A stretch of 64,000 nt of DNA from Acanthococcus lagerstroemiae (Eukaryota > Arthropoda > Insecta > Hemiptera > Eriococcidae), in assembly GCA_031841125.1 (NCBI GenBank), contig CM063109.1:65726914-65790913 (forward strand). The letters run 5' to 3'. Numbering within the stretch: the first letter of the stretch is position 1; every line of letters starts with the position of its first letter. Position numbers and translations under genes: made by a program. Below are positions 1-11,164 of this stretch, piece after piece. A model generated the notes under the pieces. That model did no database searches. It worked only from the letters and a program-made list of their open reading frames with translations, and had not been told where the DNA came from.

Positions 1-2280
1 TTTACTGTTCCTTTTGTTGCAAATTATGCGGTGTTTATTCTTCTTTAAAAAGTGAAAGAATCCGTAAAAGTTCCGTGTTTTGTGTTTATCTGTATTTCTT
101 ATGGCACAACCTTGATTGGAGTGGAACATTGTTTATCCAGTAATTAGTTTGGTAAGTAATTTCTGTATGAGTATGTAACTTTAGATGGTGACTGTATCTT
201 CTGTAGTTATACTCATCTATGCTTGTACATTTGTTTTATCAAATGTCGGATCAGAATTGCTTCCTTTCCTTGGTCTTTGAACAACTATTTTCTGAATGAA
301 CAAACAGTGGGGTTCTGTTGAAATTGAAAGATTAAATTTCAATGATCTACGCGGAAAATAAGCCCAGAAACGTCGCTTTTTATTTCTCCAATTATATAAG
401 CTAGGAATTACAACTACTCCCGGGTCCAAGCAGCAAGTGTACAACCACCAACCCATTACATAGTACGAAGAAAATACTCAGACTAAAGATGCGGCGTATC
501 TCACAATTTCCGAAGCTTTCTTGCTCACCGGTTCTCAATTAATGCGGCTGATCATTTCCCGACCCGCATGGACACGATCTGTCTTGAAATCGAATTGCTG
601 GCATGTAAGTAACTGCGACTTTTGTACCCAGTTTTTTCCAACTTAAGTTCATTAATACGAGTACCATGATCCAGTCTTCATTGATTTCTAGTATTTCTAC
701 AGATGGTGTCGAGGCAGATGAACTCGAAAATCAACTAACCACGCCAAACGCTGATTAGGTATTCTGCAACAAAAAGAAATTTCTACGTATCAGGAGTATG
801 TTTTGGGAACGAAAAATCTAAACAATGAGAGAGAAAACGAGAAGCTGGGAATAAAGCAGGAAGTAAACCATTAGAATTCAAAAAAACGCGTTTTGTCCGA
901 TGCATTTCGAACAGACCGAGCTGTAGATATTTCCTCGGATACAAATTTCGGTTTAACGAAACTCGATTATATTTTTCCCTATTCAATGGCGTATAGATTA
1001 AGGTTATTATATCGACTATTGTGAACCTGCTGCATATCAGGTGCAAGCATAACGTGGAATACAGTGTGCATTGTTCTACATATGTATAGACGTTCTCAAC
1101 AATACTAACAGCAACCTCTGACTGTATTACGTTTTTCAAGTCAGTGGGGGAGGCTATAAGATCGATTAAACTCGAACATCGTGAATTACCTGAACTACCG
1201 ATGAAGTGATGGAAAAGAATGAATTCGAATGGTTCGCGGTTTTTCTTTTTAGTTTGTTTAGGATATTTGATCTTGTTTTAGTTTCATGAAGTCCTAACGG
1301 AGTCTTTGAATGAGTCTTCACGAGTGATGCCAGGGTGTTATTGTGTTGTAAGAAGTCTTAGCTTAATCTTACTGAGCTTCCGTGGTTCTTGATTTCAACA
1401 AATATTACTGAGTGTAACTGGAATCTTTAAAAAAAAAAAAAAATTAAGAGTGATTCAAGTTGTTTTTTTTTTGTTTTTTTTTTCCAACAGCTTAAATTAC
1501 AATATCACAATATGCAAATTTTTTAGGAAACGACAGGGAACATTTCATGCTTCATGCTTGACACAACTATATTAACTTTGAAAACCATGTAGGCCTACAT
1601 ATATCATGATGTATATACAGATAGTACTTTTCATGCCAAATCGAATAACATTGAAAGAACTAAAAAAATGCAAATGGACCTAATCTGTTTTTGTATGGAA
1701 TTTTGTCAACGTATTTCACAATTAAAGCAAAATTGTATTAAGAAGGAGAACAATGAAGACCTGAAAAGAAAGTATATTTTGTTTACTTGTATCATAACTT
1801 CTTCATCTGCAAACAGACAGCACAAATAAGACAAATACTGGACTGGACCTGTTTCAAAGAAATATCAGGATTTTCAATCTCATTTTTTTTCTTTTTCCTT
1901 TTGACTTGGTGTAGTTTCAAGTACACGGATTGGCAGGTCTTGATAATATATTATTTCAAAGTATTAGAGAGCCTCAAGAAATGGTAATCAGGCTGGCAGA
2001 GAAAATAGAAAATACTCTCAAAAAGAATATTCCCAGGGAGCGCTAGCATTTTCGAGAATATTCTCCTAAAAGAAAATGCTGAATATAATAGTCTCAGCGG
2101 GCTGACATTTTTTCACTCGTTTTGCTCCCAAATTTGTACAACGTGCCTCTTTCTCTTCCGCCTTTCATATGGGTGTGACGTTCATGGAGGAGTTATTACT
2201 TACCAAGTCTCTCCCCCTACTAGCGCTTAAGTTTTCACCAAAGATGGGGATGCACATAATGTATAGTGAAGTGCAAATTA
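1..2280. other. No recognisable gene; AT-rich intergenic sequence
   Basis: I see no reading frame with a recognisable domain. There are long A and T runs near 1429-1485, and loosely repeated AGTCTT-like words at 1290-1370 that recur near 18.1-18.7 kb and 46.1-46.4 kb. A GTAAGT donor-like site follows a short reading frame near 605, but nothing else supports an exon. Confidence 0.5.
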
Positions 2281-2289
2281 ATATTAAAA

Positions 2290-3560
2290 TGCGTTTGAAA
2301 ACCCCAAGTTTCGCCGTTTGGGATTTCTGTTCAATGTCTTTCATGATTATTATTTTCAATTTTGCTCATCACTTATTTTCATTTTTCAATTATTAGGAGT
2401 AACTGACTTTAAAAATTGAAACCTGTGAAATTTGCATTTTGATAAATTCATAAATTCTAACTTACAAATTACAATTTGCATCTACATGTTGTATACAATT
2501 AATTAAATGCGCCAAATTTCAAATCTATTTTCTAAAAATGGTCTTTAAAAAAAAAAAGTTTAGCATCTGTCAATCCTAATTTTAAGTACCGACTAAGCAT
2601 TTTCTCTAAATTCATATTATTTTTGATTTGAAATAAATCACGATTTTAAAATCAATTCTTTATTTAATTTTCATTTCGTGATTTTTATCATTTCAAAATC
2701 ACAAATATTGCAATAAAAGTGATTTGTCTCATCTCTGGGTGTGGTATGTTCATTGTGCACGGACAAAGATGGTCAAAATCAAAAAAATGAGTTCCATATC
2801 GGAAAAACGTTGATTTAAAATTATTTGAACCATTTAACGGTTTAATTTTATTATAATAATTATTGTAAAATTGAAATGGTTTTTCGATTGTACCGATCTT
2901 GAACCCGCTAAAGTGAAAAAATTATTTTTAGAAAACTGGTTTTAGGATTTTGATTTTGGTGTAGTTGTCTGATGATTTAATAATATCATTTGGTTTTTGA
3001 TGTTGCCTATCTCATAAGCGTAATGTATTAGTGATCATCGGTTTGTTAAATATCACTTGGTAGTTTCCGCCTTTTGATCCGGAAGGGCAAATAGTTTTAA
3101 AGCTGGGGAGGAAAGGCTGAATTTTTTCCGCTTGCTTCATTTTTAAATTCCTGTAACATGACTCCACCCTTTCCACCATTCATGTACGGTGCTTAAGATT
3201 TCTGGGAGGCTTTCGGTGTACCTATATTTCGGAAGGGGGCTAAGCTCTCTTCCTGTTTATGCTTGCGTTTCCACCGGAGGTGGGCAAAATCATTGAAATT
3301 GGCTTAAAACTCCCAATTTTCGCAATTTTTAGTTTTTGTTCAGTGATTTTTAATATTTATTATTTTTGGTCTTCCACCACTTCGGTTTTCACGCCATAGT
3401 AATTAATAGTGAATAGTTGATTTTGAAAGTTGAAACCATCGCAGTAACAATTTGCATTCGTAAACGTCGAAGTTACAAGTTGTGACGGATTGTAATAGAA
3501 AATTAATTGAACAGGTCAAGTTTCAAATCTGTTTTTGAAAGCAGTCATAATTCCTTGGAA
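2290..3560. repeat. Diverged direct repeat pair (about 2290-2560 and 3290-3560)
   Basis: The two segments share the same order of words: a block resembling CCAAGTTTCGCC against CCCAATTTTCGC, then TTTCTGTTCAATG against TTTTGTTCAGTG, then AACAATTTGCAT-like text, and both end in TCAAATCT(A/G)TTTT. They are in the same orientation and strongly diverged, so this is an old dispersed repeat. No coding potential is seen. Confidence 0.45.
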
Positions 3561-4057
3561 AATACATACGAAAATGTTCGAGAATATTCCGCAAAGAGTA
3601 TTATTCTCGACGAGGCTGGGAGGGGAGCGGGGTCGAATCTACAATTTTTCTACTGTTTGGCAAAGAATTGAAATTTTTCCAACTGTAGAGCAACAGAAAA
3701 AAAAAAAAAGAAAAAAAAAGGAAAATAGAAAAGAAAGAACTTTTAAAATGCGTGCATGAATTGGCCAACGGAGAGCACGTGAAATTGCTAATTTGCCTAC
3801 TCTTGATAATTGGTTGGGGAAAGAGACAGGGTGGCCCCATGGCTACCGCCTTGAATCTCGAGAATGTTCTGAGAACTAAACAATTACACGGTGTGTAGTT
3901 TGAGATATTCAATTCCTTCTTTCTCTCATGTTTGTATCATATGGGTGACATCGGGAATCCCCCCCCCCCCGTTACTCTCATGATTTGAATTTCTCTTCAA
4001 ATTGTAGCGTCAATTTCTTCTAAACTCAAATTAGATTACATTATCTACGAGTCGATC

Positions 4058-4160
4058 GATGATGATAGTGGGGCATATGACGATGCACGCCCAAATTGGC
4101 TCCGGGACGCCACACCTCCTATCCCGTAATTACCCCGATTGGGCTTGAGTCAGGATAGAG
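4058..4160 (-). repeat. Short interspersed repeat family B, copy 1 (reverse)
   Basis: It shares the block GCATATGACGATGCACG, the block CCAAATTGGCTC and an ATCCCGTAA-type segment with copies at 40890-41010 (same orientation) and 36975-37085 and 54415-54510 (opposite orientation). Four copies in one window mark it as a dispersed repeat. The forward copies join a block also found in the tRNA-derived SINE, which suggests a SINE-like element. Confidence 0.65.
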
Positions 4161-4274
4161 GAGTGCGTCAGAATAGCTCTTCGATACGAGTAAATCTTTT
4201 GTCTTTATCTGCGGGTCACCCTGTAATGAAGTCAAATTGCAGGGATGGGGGTGCAACTGTAAAGCTGGCTGCAA

Positions 4275-4631
4275 ATTACGCTGACGATTCGTGTTAAACA
4301 CGTCATATGACGAAAACAAAGTTATCTAGTTCAATTGGATTGTTCACACTACACTGATGTGTCGTCATAATGCATCATCTGACAACACATCAGTGTAGTG
4401 TGAACGGTCCAACTGAACTAGATGATTTCGGTTTTGTCATATGTCGTGTAACACGATACATAACGAAAACAAAATCACGTAGTTCAGTTGGACTGTTCAC
4501 ACTACACTGATGTGTCGTCAGATGACGCATTATGACGACACATCAGTGTAGTGTGAACAATCACAATCCAATTGAACTAGATAACTTTGTTTTCGTCATA
4601 TGACGTGTTTAACACGCAACGTCAGCGTAAT
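4275..4631. repeat. Three-level nested palindrome (foldback-type element)
   Basis: The whole segment is a large inverted repeat: the outer arm 4275-4338 matches the reverse complement of about 4568-4631, beginning ATTACGCTGACG. Each half holds its own hairpin with perfect 21-bp arms, 4342-4362 with 4385-4405, and 4495-4515 with 4538-4558. The middle (4407-4493) is palindromic again, with GTCCAACTGAACT at 4407 matched at 4481-4493. No coding sequence is present. It is probably a non-autonomous foldback or inverted-repeat element. Confidence 0.8.
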
Positions 4632-4639
4632 GTGAACCT

Positions 4640-6340
4640 GCCTTAACTCTTTTTACTACAACACTATAACACACGGGCGTTCACATTTTGATTTTTTCTT
4701 CTTGAAATCCCCGGGGCATCGTGGATTTTGACATATAGGGTTTTTTGTATCATTATCTTACCTTAGACAAAGGCACTAGAACCTTGTAAATTTGTTCACT
4801 AGAAGGGCTACTCGCAGATGAGAAATGCAAAACATACTGATTTAGCAGAGAAACTAAAGTTCTACCAAATGAGGACTCATATGAGTGAACATGAGCTTCG
4901 GGTGTGGCACCCCTTTTCTGACTCAACATTCTATACTGTTCAATACGCAGGTAAATTTCCAATATGAAAAAGTGGTCAGTGGTCAGGTGAGTCAGAATAT
5001 GATTTGGTAGAATACCCACCTTATTGACAGTGGCGGATCTAGAAATTTTTGAAGGAAGGTGTTTTGAAAATAAAACTTTTTCCACCTCCACCCCCTAAAA
5101 AACCGAGATGGATATCATTTTAAATAGTTTCTGAATCGTTTCAAAATGAACGTACACGTTCACTACATCAACTGCGGACTGACTGGGGGGGGGGAATGGG
5201 GGACTCCCCGGCCCTTAGACTGCGGGCCCACCCAAAATATGACTTGTTCCAGGAATGGAACCGTATTCCCCCTTTACTATTCCCTTGCCAGTCCGCGAGT
5301 GCCTTACATTTTTATATAATGGGCTTTCGCAATGTTTTTTTTTCTTCGCCCGAAGGAGGTGTCCGACCCCCCCCCCCTCCCATAGATTTGCTTAGTTTGA
5401 TTTATATTTCCTCTGTCTTTACTCCCCCGGTTATCCGAAATTGTGTGAACGAAAATTCTCGAAATTTTTGGAGACGAAAGAATGAGTGAGTACCATGACA
5501 CTATATTTTATCATTGTTAAAAGGAAAACACCTCGAACAAAAATTTGTTCTCGTAATCAAACCGTCGCAAATTCCTCACCCTGAATCCGACTAACCAAAA
5601 TACATTCACACTCCTACGAATTTCGACGAACAAATTTCGTTTTCAAAATACTACTCGTCTTCCGTTTTCAGTCATTCCATTACGGCTTTCATTCCTTTCA
5701 CGCGTCTATCCTTTTCACTGTTTCATTTTCAATTCCAAATACGAAATTGTGATTTCACACTTTCGATAGTTGAAAAAGAAAGAAGAAGTTGGAAAAAAAA
5801 GGAAAGTACTTTTACCATCCACACATAGCTCGAGAAAAAAGTACCAATCGTTAAAAAATCTGATAAACGAATGGTATAGGTCTGGGTACCTTTCGTGCAG
5901 GTTTTACCCTTGAACTTGTTATTGAAGGTCACGACGATCTTGTGTATACGGGAAAAAAATAGTTAACGGTATTCGAGTTGCTGGGTCATTCGATTCTATT
6001 AGGGTAGAAGACCGTCCTCTTAAAGGTAATCTGGAAGAGTATAAAACATCGAATTCAAAGGGGATTCATCCTTAATAACCAGGAAGTAAATTATCGCTAG
6101 GTTTCCTTGCTTTTTTTTTCATAAACCTTTCTATTATGAAGATGATACAGAGGTAGGCGTAAGCCAGCCAGTTTACGGGGCTTGTAAATGAGACGAAATA
6201 GTGAATCGACCCTGCTGGTAACCGGTATTCGAACCGGCTGGTCAATTCGATCTATCGTTTAATCGATGTACCGGGTGCTCGTGAAGGTTTTCATTCTCAT
6301 TTCAGTGGCGTATATTTTAGTTCGATTTGCTCCACTATAT
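4640..6340. other. No gene recognised; one isolated transposon-like end
   Basis: A terminal-repeat-like CAGTGGCGGATC begins at 5028. It resembles the end of the short element at 49408-49582, but I could not find its partner end. G and C runs occur at 5185-5194 and near 5370. The rest shows no recognisable coding or RNA feature. Confidence 0.4.
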
Positions 6341-6459
6341 CCTATAATGATACTACGTTCCTAAAAATATTATATCCCGAACAGGAAAAAAGAGGGGTGA
6401 AGAGAAAAACTTTCCACTTGCGGAGCGCTTTTACATTTTGGTAAGACACTTCATTCATA

Positions 6460-6955
6460 GTAAATGTGTCCTGAGAAACATTTTTATGACGTAGGGGATT
6501 TTGCTGTGTTGTCGGACCCAATGATTTTTTTGCCATTTTGTCATCCTGTCAGGCGAGCATTTCACCTTGTTTTGCTACTCATGAGTTTTGTTATCTTCAG
6601 AGTCATTTTGTTTCTTCATGGTTTTGTTTCGTCTTGGCTAAATTGTTTTGTCATTTTTGTCTTCCTTTTCACCATGTTGCTTAGCCCTGCGTTATCAATG
6701 ACAGTGTCACTTAGCACAAGCTATCATCAATTATTATGTGGTTTAGCATATAGTTCATCATGTAATCGTTGATGAAATGCTATAACTTAATCGTTTTTGT
6801 CATTTCGCTTTGTCATTGAATTTTTTTTTTTTTTTTGACATTGACGAAAGAGTCCTGACGAAAAGCGGTCCAAGATTTTACATATATAACAAAATTTTGA
6901 AAATTCAACTGTCATTTCGTTATTTCGTCATTTTATTCTGTCATGTCTAACAACC
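6460..6955. repeat. Low-complexity DNA with recurring TTTTGTCAT words
   Basis: The word TTTTGTCAT or TTTCGTCAT recurs many times across about 500 bases, together with GACGAAA-type reverse forms near 6843-6865. I see no domain in any frame. It could be a degenerate satellite or an old inverted-repeat element. Confidence 0.4.
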
Positions 6956-7684
6956 CTGGGAATTTGTATGTACTAGAATCGAAACGAAGGATAAGGGTGT
7001 ATGTCAACTCGCATGAGAGTACTTGCACTTGTTCAGATAATGAGTGTTTCACTAAATCCTTAAAATGCTTACAATGCCATTAATGATTCATCCGAAAAAT
7101 ATTTTTACAACATAATGGAAACAATGTTCTACTATATCCTTGGCCCTGTTATTAGGTTATTAGATACGAGTTCGTCAGATTTTGAGATTTTTCCAAAATC
7201 TTCTTCATAATTTTCAAGCTTTCCGTGCGGGTTACCCCACGATGGCGCCACCGGTTGCAATTTACTTGTCAGTTTACCCAACTGCTTTACATTATTGTTT
7301 CTTCTGTTGTTTATGCTCTCATTGTGTGTGCTTGACTTCATCGAATTAAAAATGTTTTTCTTCATTTTTTGATAAAGTGCCAAGATTTCCGAGGGCTCTG
7401 GGCCCACTACATTAGGACGATATTAGTTGCACCATGAGGATACAGGGAAGCGCGCCTCTGCTTAAGCTTCACAACCCCGCAGTAAAATGAATTCGTTGCG
7501 GAGTAAGTTTATCCCTGATTGTCCTAAGATGTCGCTTGTTCCCTTCGACTTCTAATTCTGGCCCCCGACCCTGTAATTAGGATTGGGTTTCTAACAGAAA
7601 AGAGAGTGGGAGTAGATTGTCAGATTTTTGATCTGTTCCCTTCCGGAGCTTTTGGTGGTAGATGTCACATTACATTATACTTGT

Positions 7685-7955
7685 GTGAGGTAGCGCTGTG
7701 TGCGCCGAGTACTCAGACTTTGTAGTTCATTGCACTTTTCCTGAGGTTGCTGTCGAGGATCAGCTCAGTAGCCTCACTCTTATAGCCAATGTGAGAATTT
7801 TACTGAGTTCTATCCCTTTGACTTCACTGGGCGCTGGATACTCTAGTCCCAGTGCTTCGCGTTTTGCCCCGGTTATTGCTGGGCATTGACATATGATGTG
7901 GATCGAGGTTTCTTCCCTTCTCTACAGTGCCTACAGGAGCTGCTTTTATCCATTC
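7685..7955 (-). mobile_element. LINE retrotransposon ORF2, C-terminal zinc-knuckle fragment (3' part)
   Basis: Read on the minus strand, this encodes the CCHC-type tail typical of non-LTR retrotransposon ORF2 proteins: MDKSSSCRHC, then after a frameshift IHIICQCPAITGAKREALG. The visible C-x2-C...H...C pattern and the R-E-A-L-G that follows match that tail. The upstream part of the same tail lies at 8936-9000, beyond a MULE insertion. Frameshifts and stops make it a dead fragment. In this family the domain binds nucleic acid near the end of the reverse transcriptase protein. Confidence 0.75.
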
Positions 7956-7964
7956 CTATTTTCT
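7956..7964 (+). repeat. 9-bp target-site duplication, left copy (MULE)
   Basis: CTATTTTCT here matches CTATTTTAT at 8927-8935 in 8 of 9 positions. A 9-bp duplication is what Mutator-like transposases make. Removing the insert rejoins the LINE reading ...YKI to GMDKSSSCRHC. Confidence 0.75.
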
Positions 7965-8049
7965 GGTGTCCGGAAAATTTTTCGCACGAAAATTGATCGC
8001 ATACGAAATTTGATCTTATACGAAAATTGTTCGCACAAGGAATGGTCGT

Positions 8050-8740
8050 GTGAGTGACTTGTGGAGGGTGAATTGCGGTGAGTTTTATACGCACTGGATT
8101 GGCCGTCCTCATCGTAGAGGACGACGAGCACCTCAGTTTCCGTTGGAAATGTGGAATTGTTACCGCGCTGCTTTAAAGTCCATGCCTAAAACTAATAACT
8201 TAGTGGAAGGGTGGCATACCGGTTTCGAAGCCATGCTCGATGTCGTGCACCCTAACATCTTCAGATAGAAGGCATCCACCGGGAGCAATCTTTGGTGGAG
8301 GTTAACGTAGAGCACATAGTAGCGAGTTCTTTTCAAATTTTACTCCTAACCCAAGTCCTGGAATCCGCCCTTTCGAGCATTACCTCTGAAACGTCGAGGA
8401 GGTTGTTAGGGCTGTCTGAGCCCTCTTCTCATCTTGCCGAAGAAACGGCTTAGGTCGAAATATAGCGAATTGCTACGTGGGCTCGAACCTGAGACCTCCG
8501 GATTTCGAGACCAGAGCGCTTATCCACTCGGTCAACCAGACCCCTCACATAGTAGCGGGTAACCCTTTCCCAAAGAATAAGAAGTATAAAGACAGTGCGG
8601 CCAGACTGCAACGGCTCGTGGAACGCTGTCCTGGCACCACTGACAGAGAGCAGAATGACGACAGCGATGGGGATGGTGAGGGAAGGGAGGGGAACAGTAT
8701 CTTGAAGTACTTCAGAGGAGTTGCTCATATTCTACATTAG
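8050..8740 (+). pseudogene. MULE transposase C-terminal fragment, interrupted by a SINE
   Basis: The plus strand encodes PQFPLEMWNCYRAAL, then TNNLVEGWHTGFEA and HPNIFR. The N-N-x-V-E-G-W-H...F...H-P pattern is characteristic of MULE transposases, including FLYWCH-linked ones. After one frameshift near 8265 the frame continues with REQSLVEVNVEHIVA, is cut by the SINE at 8325-8545, and resumes with GNPFPKNKKYKDS up to KYFRGVAHIL and a stop. The N-terminal catalytic part is missing, so no active enzyme can be made. Confidence 0.8.
8325..8545 (-). mobile_element. tRNA-derived SINE (family S1), copy 1
   Basis: In reverse it carries a polymerase III A-box-like TTGACCGAGTGG and a B-box-like GGTTCGAGCCC, followed by the shared body with a TTTCGACCTAAGCC-type block, ATACTCGAAAGG-like text and an A-rich 3' end. 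Perfect 12-bp target duplications CACATAGTAGCG flank it at 8313-8324 and 8546-8557. With one duplication removed, the MULE reading frame is continuous through VEHIVA-GNPF. Confidence 0.92.
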
Positions 8741-8935
8741 TAAATTAAAAATTTTTTTTTTGTGAATATTGAAAATAAATTTTTCTGGTACGAACAATTT
8801 TGCAAAAAATCATGCGATCAATTTTCTCTGCTTTCAGTTTTTCTGCGGTCAATTTTCGTATGCAAACAATTTTCGTGCTATCAGTTTTCTGCGTTCAATT
8901 TTCCTGCGAACAATTTTCAGGGAACTCTATTTTAT

Positions 8936-9000
8936 ATCACATGTGTTTTGTGGCCCCATATCCAGTTAGTAGTCCGACCATCAAATGTTGGCTCGTAAAG
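8936..9000 (-). mobile_element. LINE ORF2 C-terminal fragment, upstream piece
   Basis: On the minus strand it reads MVGLLTGYGATKHM, a stop, then YKI. This fits the L-T-G-H/Y...H motif that precedes the CCHC tail in LINE ORF2 proteins. It continues at 7955 beyond the MULE insertion. An in-frame stop shows decay. Confidence 0.65.
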
Positions 9001-9251
9001 ATTCAAGCTTTAATGAGTTTTTTCTTCAACATTACACGCAAAAATTGCCATTTAACCCAAGAATGATGAAGTCCAATCAGAGGTCCATGGGTCATTGATA
9101 AATTTGTAACCGCCTCCCCCCCTCAAACAAGAAAATGGAAATAAAACAACTTTCACTTCGATAGTTTAGTCATTTTTAATAAAATTATATAATATGCTGC
9201 TTTTGAAAATTCGGCATTTGATGATTTGACCCTTTCTCAAAAGATTAGGAT

Positions 9252-10301
9252 CAGTGGCGTGCGATGATTTTTCTCTAGGAGGTAAGCGATGAGCGTACGA
9301 GGTGAAGTGAAAATCAGAATAAAATTATGAAACGTGCTACTACAAAACGGCATTGATGAAATTATTTAAATTGTCGTATTCCTGTGTAGGGTCATTCCAG
9401 ATGCATTTATTCTTTTCTGTGACGAATAATAGACACCGGGACGTAACACCGAAGAGTTTTTCCTAGAGGGGAGGGGCAAAATTGTGAAAGTCCCAACTGA
9501 CACTACTCAAAATTACCAAATATCAAAGCAAAAAAAACCTTTTGACTTGTTGGATTTTTCCAACTTCGCAACTCAATTCCCAAGTATCACTGCAAAGGAA
9601 AAACCTTTTAACTTGTTGGATTTTACCGATTCCGCCTGATTGAAATTGTAAATTTTCCCAACTGCTGAGTGAAAAATTCTTACAGAGGGGAGTTGCCCCC
9701 CTCCCTATTGGTACGTCCCTGAATAGACATGGTCAACAAAACAGTTGTCCACCATCTTGATAACCGGTTAATCACAAAATGTTTTCATATTGCAATATGT
9801 ATCAATGTCTAGTAAAACATGAGCCACCTCTCTTTTGCTCAGTTTTTAAAAATGGCAATTCTGGTTGAGGCTTCCCACCGTTAATAATTTCTAATTGTTC
9901 TTTACGAGTAAGTCGCGAAAACGTTTTTATTTTATTTTATAAGATCTTGAATACGCATTTTGTGGGCAAAAAATACGGAGCATCCAAACATAATGCGTTG
10001 ACTAGTAGAATAACATAATCACGTTTCTTTGTCAACTTCAACATTCGTGTGTAGCCAAGCCGAGCCGAAAGCGCTTCTCCAAACGCACAGGTTTTGTCGC
10101 GTTGAACATGCTAGTGTGTTGTTGTGTTGGTAATTAATACAGAGGCAGCGCATAAGTCGTGCAATGTTACGCGCAGCACAGTCGCTGTTTTGCTCATTTG
10201 TTGCAAGTTGAAGTTGATTTTGTAGGTATATAAAACTTTTTTTCTCGGGAATCTTCAGGGTAAGCGGTGCTTACCTTGCTTGCCTGGAATGCACGCCACT
10301 G
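9252..10301. mobile_element. hAT-like non-autonomous DNA element with CAGTGGCGTGC ends
   Basis: The left end reads CAGTGGCGTGCGATG. The right end, in reverse, reads CAGTGGCGTGCATTCC. Both outer flanks begin ATTAG (9244 and 10302), which may be the remains of an 8-bp duplication. It contains a second hAT miniature element at 9436-9721. No transposase motif is readable. Confidence 0.65.
9436..9721 (+). mobile_element. hAT miniature element, family A, with 8-bp target duplication
   Basis: The ends are CCGGGACGTAAC and, in reverse, CAGGGACGTACC. Perfect 8-bp duplications AATAGACA lie at 9428-9435 and 9722-9729. The inside holds repeats of a unit containing CCCAAGTATCA and CTTGTTGGATTTT. Related copies are at 10515, 19377 and 47987. 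Confidence 0.9.
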
Positions 10302-10514
10302 ATTAGTTGAATTTAAGATCGTAGGGACTCTCCACTTCAATAGTCTACTCGATTAGTAAAAACTAATTAGTGTTTGTCCATTTCGATTTATGAGGTCTTT
10401 CAAGCTTGAATCGGATTCAAAATTCAGCGCATGCTCGAATTCAGCTACCCTTAAGGTCAGTAATTAACGTCGATAGTACATCCACTTTGGGATCCCATTC
10501 TGAGTTCTGGAGTC

Positions 10515-10784
10515 CAGGGACGTACCGAGGAATTTTTCTTGATGGAGGGGGGGGGGGTAAAAATTGTGGAAGTCCCAACTGACTCAACTCAAAATTCCCA
10601 AGTATCAATGCAAAAGAAGAAAAACTTTTTGACTTGTCGGGTTTTCCCAAATTCTCAACTCAATTCCTAAATATTAGAGCAAAAAAAAAAAACACAAAAA
10701 AAAACTTGTTACATTTTTTCAACTCGCCTGACTGAAATGGTAAATTTTCCCGTTGCCCCCTGCCCTCTTATCGGTTCGTCCCTG
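10515..10784 (+). mobile_element. hAT miniature element, family A, copy 2
   Basis: Left end CAGGGACGTACCGA; right end in reverse CAGGGACGAACCGA. The interior matches the copy at 9436, with TCCCAACTGACTCAACTC and AGTATCAATGC. No clear flanking duplication is seen. It abuts the next repeat directly. Confidence 0.8.
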
Positions 10785-11016
10785 CCTTCAATAATTTGGC
10801 AGTTGGCAAATTTTGAAACTGTTCATTTGAATTTTTCATTTTCTAAGAACGTTGCTTGTTTGTTTATTATTATTATTATTATTTTTTTTCAATTGAAAAA
10901 TCGGCAAATTTAAAAAAATGTTGTCGGGCGAATTTTTAGTTAAAGAAAATATTTGTCGGCAAATTTTCCTTCTCCATCCCTCCCTCCCCCCAACTGGAAG
11001 TCAAGTTTCATCTCTG
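10785..11016 (-). mobile_element. Miniature inverted-repeat element, family R, copy 1 (reverse)
   Basis: It shares, in reverse, the words TTTGCCGA..., TCAAATGAACAGTTTC and GCCAAATTATTG with copies at 23211-23486 and 24159-24371. Its outer end in reverse is CAGAGATGAAACTTG. It includes an ATT microsatellite at 10867-10884. The other end is truncated against the family A element. Confidence 0.7.
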
Positions 11017-11164
11017 TGCACTTGTCTTGTAGCGGTGTTTTGCCAGTCATTCCACTCACACACGTACACGTACACACTCACACTACAACATGCGCTCGGC
11101 ACAGGCGTAACGCGAAGTACGGTGTCTAGGTTATATTCTGTATATGTGTGCCTCTGATGGTCTT

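Larger units (their letters stand above)
7965..8926 (+). mobile_element. MULE (Mutator-like) DNA transposon remnant with tandem-repeat inverted ends
   Basis: The element is 962 bp including a 221-bp SINE, and is flanked by 9-bp duplications. Its ends are inverted and each is built of repeated 17-18-bp units of the form GAAAATTGNTCGCAT: about four at 7975-8043 and about seven at 8783-8920. Between them is a decayed transposase C-terminus (8050-8740). Ends made of tandem units recall foldback elements, while the protein and the duplication length point to MULE. It is inserted in a LINE fragment. Confidence 0.8.

Noticed and set aside
541..610. Short exon ending in a GTAAGT donor-like site
   Set aside because: The frame is about 22 codons and no acceptor, partner exon or homology could be seen.
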